Positions 5,795-8,510 of a stretch of 8,510 nucleotides of DNA are shown here, one piece after another. Position numbers and translations under genes: made by a program. Where the stretch lies: contig JANQLI010000056.1 in assembly GCA_028280675.1 (NCBI GenBank), positions 1 through 8,510 of the forward strand, given 5' to 3'. The DNA is from Alphaproteobacteria bacterium. Its GTDB lineage: Bacteria; Pseudomonadota; Alphaproteobacteria; SMXP01. Within the stretch, counting starts at the first letter, position 1. Every line of letters starts with the position of its first letter. The notes below the pieces were generated by a model. That model was not told where the DNA came from, searched no databases, and saw nothing but the letters and a program-made list of their open reading frames with translations.

Positions 5795-5823
5795 AGTATC
5801 ACATGGCATCATCGCATTGTCAC
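5795..5823 (-). promoter_or_regulatory. Candidate promoter for the membrane protein-tfoX-hydrolase operon
   Basis: On the - strand GTGACA (5823-5818) and GATACT (5800-5795) are 17 bases apart, matching five and four of six bases of the classic -35 and -10. Transcription would start near 5788, giving a leader of about 25 nt that holds the GGGAGG ribosome binding site (5778-5773). An 8-base palindrome GGCTAGCC (5844-5851) lies about 20 bases upstream of the -35 box. Confidence 0.5.
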
Positions 5824-5909
5824 GCAGCTATACAAATACCAACGGCTAGCCTCATCACTCCGTTTGAATCAGGGTGCGCCGTGACTTTATTTTTTGATGG
5901 CTCGTGAGA

Positions 5910-6272
5910 TTAGTTTGGCACAATAGCCGGTTTAATCGTCACCGATTCCCCGCAACCACAGGCATCAGTTTCATTGGGATTGTTAAACACAAAGCCAGAT
6001 TTCAATTTCGTGACTTCATAGTCCATTTCTGTTCCCAGAAGAAAAAGAATGGCTTTGGGGTCAATTAAAATGGTGACGTCTTTATCTTCGACAATTTCAT
6101 CAAGCGGATCTTGCTCTTCTGCATAATCCATCGTATAGGCCATGCCCGCACAACCCGCATTTTTCACACCAAGGCGCACACCGATATATTTGTTATCGGC
6201 ACGGGACATAATCTCTTTGATACGGTCAGCCGCCGTATCAGACAGGGTTATGGCTTTCGGTCTTTCACGCAT
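5910..6272 (-). CDS. sufA: A-type Fe-S cluster carrier protein SufA/IscA
   Basis: This 120-residue carrier takes Fe-S clusters from the SufBCD scaffold to target proteins. The three ligand cysteines of the family are present: C41 in KNAGCAGMAY, and C105 and C107 in ACGCGES near the C-terminus. Other family features are KSGFVFNNPNE (91-101) and the GVRLGVKNAGC strand. The name SufA rather than IscA comes from its place after sufD-sufS-sufT. The ATG at 6272 has only a weak ribosome binding site (AAGATAG) in the 51-nt gap after sufT. It is the last suf gene; no convincing terminator is seen in the roughly 110 bases that follow, so read-through into the next operon is possible. Confidence 0.93.
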   Translation of the reverse strand: MRERPKAITLSDTAADRIKEIMSRADNKYIGVRLGVKNAGCAGMAYTMDYAEEQDPLDEIVEDKDVTILIDPKAILFLLGTEMDYEVTKLKSGFVFNNPNETDACGCGESVTIKPAIVPN

Positions 6273-6323
6273 GGAACTATCTTACACTTTCTTATCATAT
6301 CTCTCAATCATGCAAGAGCATAC

Positions 6324-6737
6324 TTACAAGATATTTAATTCGAGTTTGGCTTCATCCGACATCAGATCAATGCTCCATGGCGGATCAAAAACCAAACCGA
6401 CTTTGACATCGCGAATCCCTTCGACGGAGCGAATCGCATTTTCGACCCATCCTGGCATATCCCCCGCAACAGGACATCCTGGCGCAGTCAAGGTCATATC
6501 CACTTCCACATCGCGATCATCATTAATATCGATTTTATAGATCAACCCGAGCTCATAAATATCGACAGGAATCTCTGGGTCATAGACCGTTTTAATCGCG
6601 GCAATAATACTCTGGCCTAACGATTGAATCTCTTCCTCTGAAAAGGCCGATGACCCAACAATATGAGCGGATGTTGACTCTGTTGAGCTCACGTCTAACA
6701 CGTCACGTTTCTCTTCTGTCTGTTGCTCGTTACTCAT
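6324..6737 (-). CDS. sufT: SUF-system Fe-S assembly protein SufT (DUF59/MIP18 family)
   Basis: This 137-residue DUF59 protein is needed for Fe-S protein maturation in bacteria that use SUF; its exact step (cluster transfer or repair) is less clear. Residues 1-30 are a polar, Ser/Thr/Glu-rich and probably disordered extension. The domain follows: KTVYDPEIPVDIYELGLIY (49-67), LTAPGCPVAGDMPGWV (83-98) with the conserved Cys88, and VFDPPWSIDLMSDEAK (116-131). The ATG at 6737 lies 3 nt after the sufS stop. AGGTTAAAG within the sufS end serves as ribosome binding site, so the two genes are translationally close. Position between sufS and sufA is usual for alphaproteobacteria. Confidence 0.92.
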   Translation of the reverse strand: MSNEQQTEEKRDVLDVSSTESTSAHIVGSSAFSEEEIQSLGQSIIAAIKTVYDPEIPVDIYELGLIYKIDINDDRDVEVDMTLTAPGCPVAGDMPGWVENAIRSVEGIRDVKVGLVFDPPWSIDLMSDEAKLELNIL

Positions 6738-6740
6738 TCT

Positions 6741-7988
6741 TTAACCTAGGAATTCTTTTGCGTTTAACAAGGCCTCATAGAGCGCATCCACTTCCACCTG
6801 GGTGTTATAAATGGCAAAAGAGGCCCGCGCCGTCGATGTCACGCCGTACCGGTCCATAAGCGGTTGCGCACAATGATGACCAGCGCGGATCGCAACCCCT
6901 GAACGGTCAATGATCGTGCTTAAATCATGGGGATGAATGCCTGCGATCTCAAAAGACAGAATGCTTCCTTTGTCCGGAGCCGTTCCAAAAATCCTTAAGT
7001 CATTAATCCCACGCAATCGTTCCGTCGCATATTCTAGCAGATCCACTTCATGAGCCAGAGCTCCGTCACGGTCCAATTCCATGACATAGTTGAGCGCCGC
7101 GCCAAGGCCAATCGCCTCCATAATCGCCGGTGTGCCCGCTTCAAAGCGATGCGGTGGGTCGGCATAAGTGATATTGTCTTTCATCACTTCACCAATCATC
7201 TCACCGCCGCCGCGATAAGGGCGCATATTATTCAGATACGCTGCCTTACCATAAAGAACACCAATACCTGTCGGACCATAGACCTTGTGACCTGAGAAGG
7301 CATAAAAATCCACATCCAGGTCTTGCACATCAACGTGCAGATGAACCGCTGCTTGACAGCCGTCGAGCAGGACCGGCACGTCATGATCATGCGCAATACG
7401 CACAATCTCTTTCGCAGGAGTAATAGACCCAAGAGCATTCGACATATGCGTCAACGCCACCATTTTGGTGCGCGGCGAAAACGCATTGCGATATGAATCC
7501 ACATCCAGCGCACCGTCATCAGTGATGTCTATCCATTTCAGGACGGCCCCTTTACGCTCACGCAGATAGTGCCACGGCACAATATTAGAATGGTGCTCCA
7601 TAACGGAAAGGATGATCTCATCCCCTTCACCGATGTTTTCACCGTATGAATCCGCGACAAGATTAATTGCGTCTGTCGCACCCGATGTGAAAACGATGTC
7701 GTGATCGGATGGAGCATTCAGGAAGCGGGCCACCGTTTTGCGCGCCTCTTCGAATTTCCCGGTTGCTTCATTGCTGAGGTAATGCAGGCCACGGTGCACA
7801 TTGGCATATTCATTAGTGATAACCTCATGCATGGCATCAATCACTGCCTGTGGTTTTTGTGCCGACGCCGCATTGTCGAGATACACAAGCGGTTTGCCAT
7901 AAACTTCGCGCGCGAGGATCGGAAAACCCTTGCGAATGTCAGCGACATCAAAAGCAGCAGGCGCGGTTATCGTGGCAAGTTTATTCAC
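6741..7988 (-). CDS. sufS: Cysteine desulfurase SufS
   Basis: This 415-residue PLP enzyme turns L-cysteine into L-alanine and a protein-bound persulfide, supplying sulfur to SufBCD (group II desulfurase). With GTG 7988 as residue 1, the PLP lysine is K235 in FSGHKVYGPTG, the persulfide cysteine is C373 in RAGHHCAQP, and TARASFAIYNT carries the substrate-binding R388. D209 and Q212 in LLDGCQA contact the cofactor. The length is close to E. coli SufS. GTG 7988 is chosen because it overlaps the sufD stop as GTGA and follows the strong site AAGGAGAGG by about eight bases. An upstream in-frame TTG at 8009 would overlap sufD more and lose this spacing. No SufE is seen in the window; alphaproteobacterial SufE is usually encoded elsewhere. 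Confidence 0.95.
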   Translation of the reverse strand: MNKLATITAPAAFDVADIRKGFPILAREVYGKPLVYLDNAASAQKPQAVIDAMHEVITNEYANVHRGLHYLSNEATGKFEEARKTVARFLNAPSDHDIVFTSGATDAINLVADSYGENIGEGDEIILSVMEHHSNIVPWHYLRERKGAVLKWIDITDDGALDVDSYRNAFSPRTKMVALTHMSNALGSITPAKEIVRIAHDHDVPVLLDGCQAAVHLHVDVQDLDVDFYAFSGHKVYGPTGIGVLYGKAAYLNNMRPYRGGGEMIGEVMKDNITYADPPHRFEAGTPAIMEAIGLGAALNYVMELDRDGALAHEVDLLEYATERLRGINDLRIFGTAPDKGSILSFEIAGIHPHDLSTIIDRSGVAIRAGHHCAQPLMDRYGVTSTARASFAIYNTQVEVDALYEALLNAKEFLG

Positions 7989-8510
7989 GCACCCTCTCCT
8001 TCTGTCCAACGCGAATGGTCGCTAAGCCATTTGGAAATGATAGCTTTGAGAGGCCCTTTCACCCGTTCATCCGTGACCTCATCCACCGCTTCGTCAAGAA
8101 AACCCTCAACGAGCAGCGCTTTGGCTTCCGCCAATGGAATACCGCGGGACCGCATATAGAAAAGCGCTTCTTCGTCAAGATCACCGGATGTCGCGCCATG
8201 GGCGCATTTCACATCGTCGGCATAAATTTCAAGCTCAGGTTTGGCGTCGACTTCTGCACCCGTGGACAATAAAAGCGCTTTGCTCATCTGATAGCCATCG
8301 GTTTTTTGTGCGTCCGGCTGCACAATAATTTTACCTTGGAAAACCCCGCGAGATTTATCAGTAAGTACGCCGCGGACCACTTCACGGCTCGTGCAGTTTG
8401 GCACCGCATGATCCACAACAATGGTGGTGTCGGTCAATTGTTTGTCGGAGGCCGTATAGGCGCTGCCCACGGTGAGATTGGCATCTTCCCCAATAAATTT
8501 GAAATACCCA
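7985..8510 (-). CDS. sufD: Fe-S cluster assembly protein SufD, 5'-partial
   Basis: About 174 C-terminal residues of SufD, a scaffold subunit of SufBC2D, are visible. The frame is open to the right edge, so the GTG at 8470 is internal and not a start. Family signatures are HAVPNCTSREVVRGVL, the SRGVFQGKIIVQPDAQKTDG segment of the beta-helix, and DVKCAHGATSGDLDEEALFY with the conserved Cys and His close to the cluster site. The end (MRSRGIPLAEAKALLVEGF) is the usual C-terminal helical part. SufB shares this architecture, but the wording and the position directly before sufS favour SufD. TGA at 7987-7985 overlaps the sufS GTG by four bases, pointing to coupled translation. sufB and sufC are expected off the right edge. 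Confidence 0.93.
   Translation of the reverse strand, partial: GYFKFIGEDANLTVGSAYTASDKQLTDTTIVVDHAVPNCTSREVVRGVLTDKSRGVFQGKIIVQPDAQKTDGYQMSKALLLSTGAEVDAKPELEIYADDVKCAHGATSGDLDEEALFYMRSRGIPLAEAKALLVEGFLDEAVDEVTDERVKGPLKAIISKWLSDHSRWTEGEGA

Noticed and set aside
5800..5802. GTG as the start of the small membrane protein
   Set aside because: No ribosome binding site, and it falls upstream of the predicted transcription start; ATG 5763 has GGGAGG.
8007..8009. TTG as the start of sufS
   Set aside because: GTG 7988 overlaps the sufD stop as GTGA and has a strong Shine-Dalgarno, a typical coupled start.
7701..8272. + strand reading frames opposite sufS and sufD
   Set aside because: Shadows of clear suf genes with implausible composition.
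8468..8470. GTG as the start of sufD
   Set aside because: The frame stays open to the right edge with SufD-like residues; it is an internal Val codon.

Overview
The window reads as a chromosomal stretch of an alphaproteobacterium with mid-range base composition (about half G+C by eye). This rests on the protein wording of ParE, the RhlE-type helicase, the GGDEF protein and the Suf proteins, on a promoter of CTTGAC-N16-CTATGT type, and on the gene order sufD-sufS-sufT-sufA. The species cannot be named from the sequence. No mobile element, CRISPR array, tRNA, rRNA or phage gene is visible.

Layout, left to right. The 3' two thirds of parE (topoisomerase IV subunit B) runs off the left edge on the + strand. 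A gap of nearly 300 bases follows, with a hairpin after parE, a good promoter and a leader of about 200 nt. That leader belongs to a DEAD-box RNA helicase of the RhlE group (1485-2831, +). A second gap of 184 bases holds two clear inverted repeats and leads to a diguanylate cyclase (3016-4095, +; GTG start). The cyclase meets, stop codon over stop codon, a three-gene set on the - strand. In transcription order this set is a small four-helix membrane protein (5763-5365), a TfoX N-terminal-domain protein (5363-4989) and a metallo-beta-lactamase-fold hydrolase (4979-4092). The three are packed with gaps of 1 and 9 nt and have their own candidate promoter at 5795-5823. Further right, also on the - strand, is the downstream part of a suf operon: sufD (partial, off the right edge), sufS, sufT (DUF59/MIP18) and sufA.

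How the genes work together. The suf genes form one pathway: SufS takes sulfur from cysteine, SufBCD (only the end of SufD is visible) builds the Fe-S cluster, and SufA and SufT pass it on or mature targets. sufD and sufS overlap at GTGA, and sufS and sufT are 3 nt apart, so these are very likely co-transcribed. parE, rhlE and the cyclase are separate units with separate leaders. The cyclase makes the second messenger c-di-GMP. The membrane protein, TfoX protein and hydrolase form an operon of unknown purpose.

The genes themselves are ordinary. The parts worth a second look are regulatory: the long helicase leader, with a palindrome at the transcription start, a repeated module, a hairpin and a possible 50-codon reading frame; the strong inverted repeat just upstream of the cyclase ribosome binding site; and the compact three-gene operon. 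I found nothing I would claim as a new biological system.
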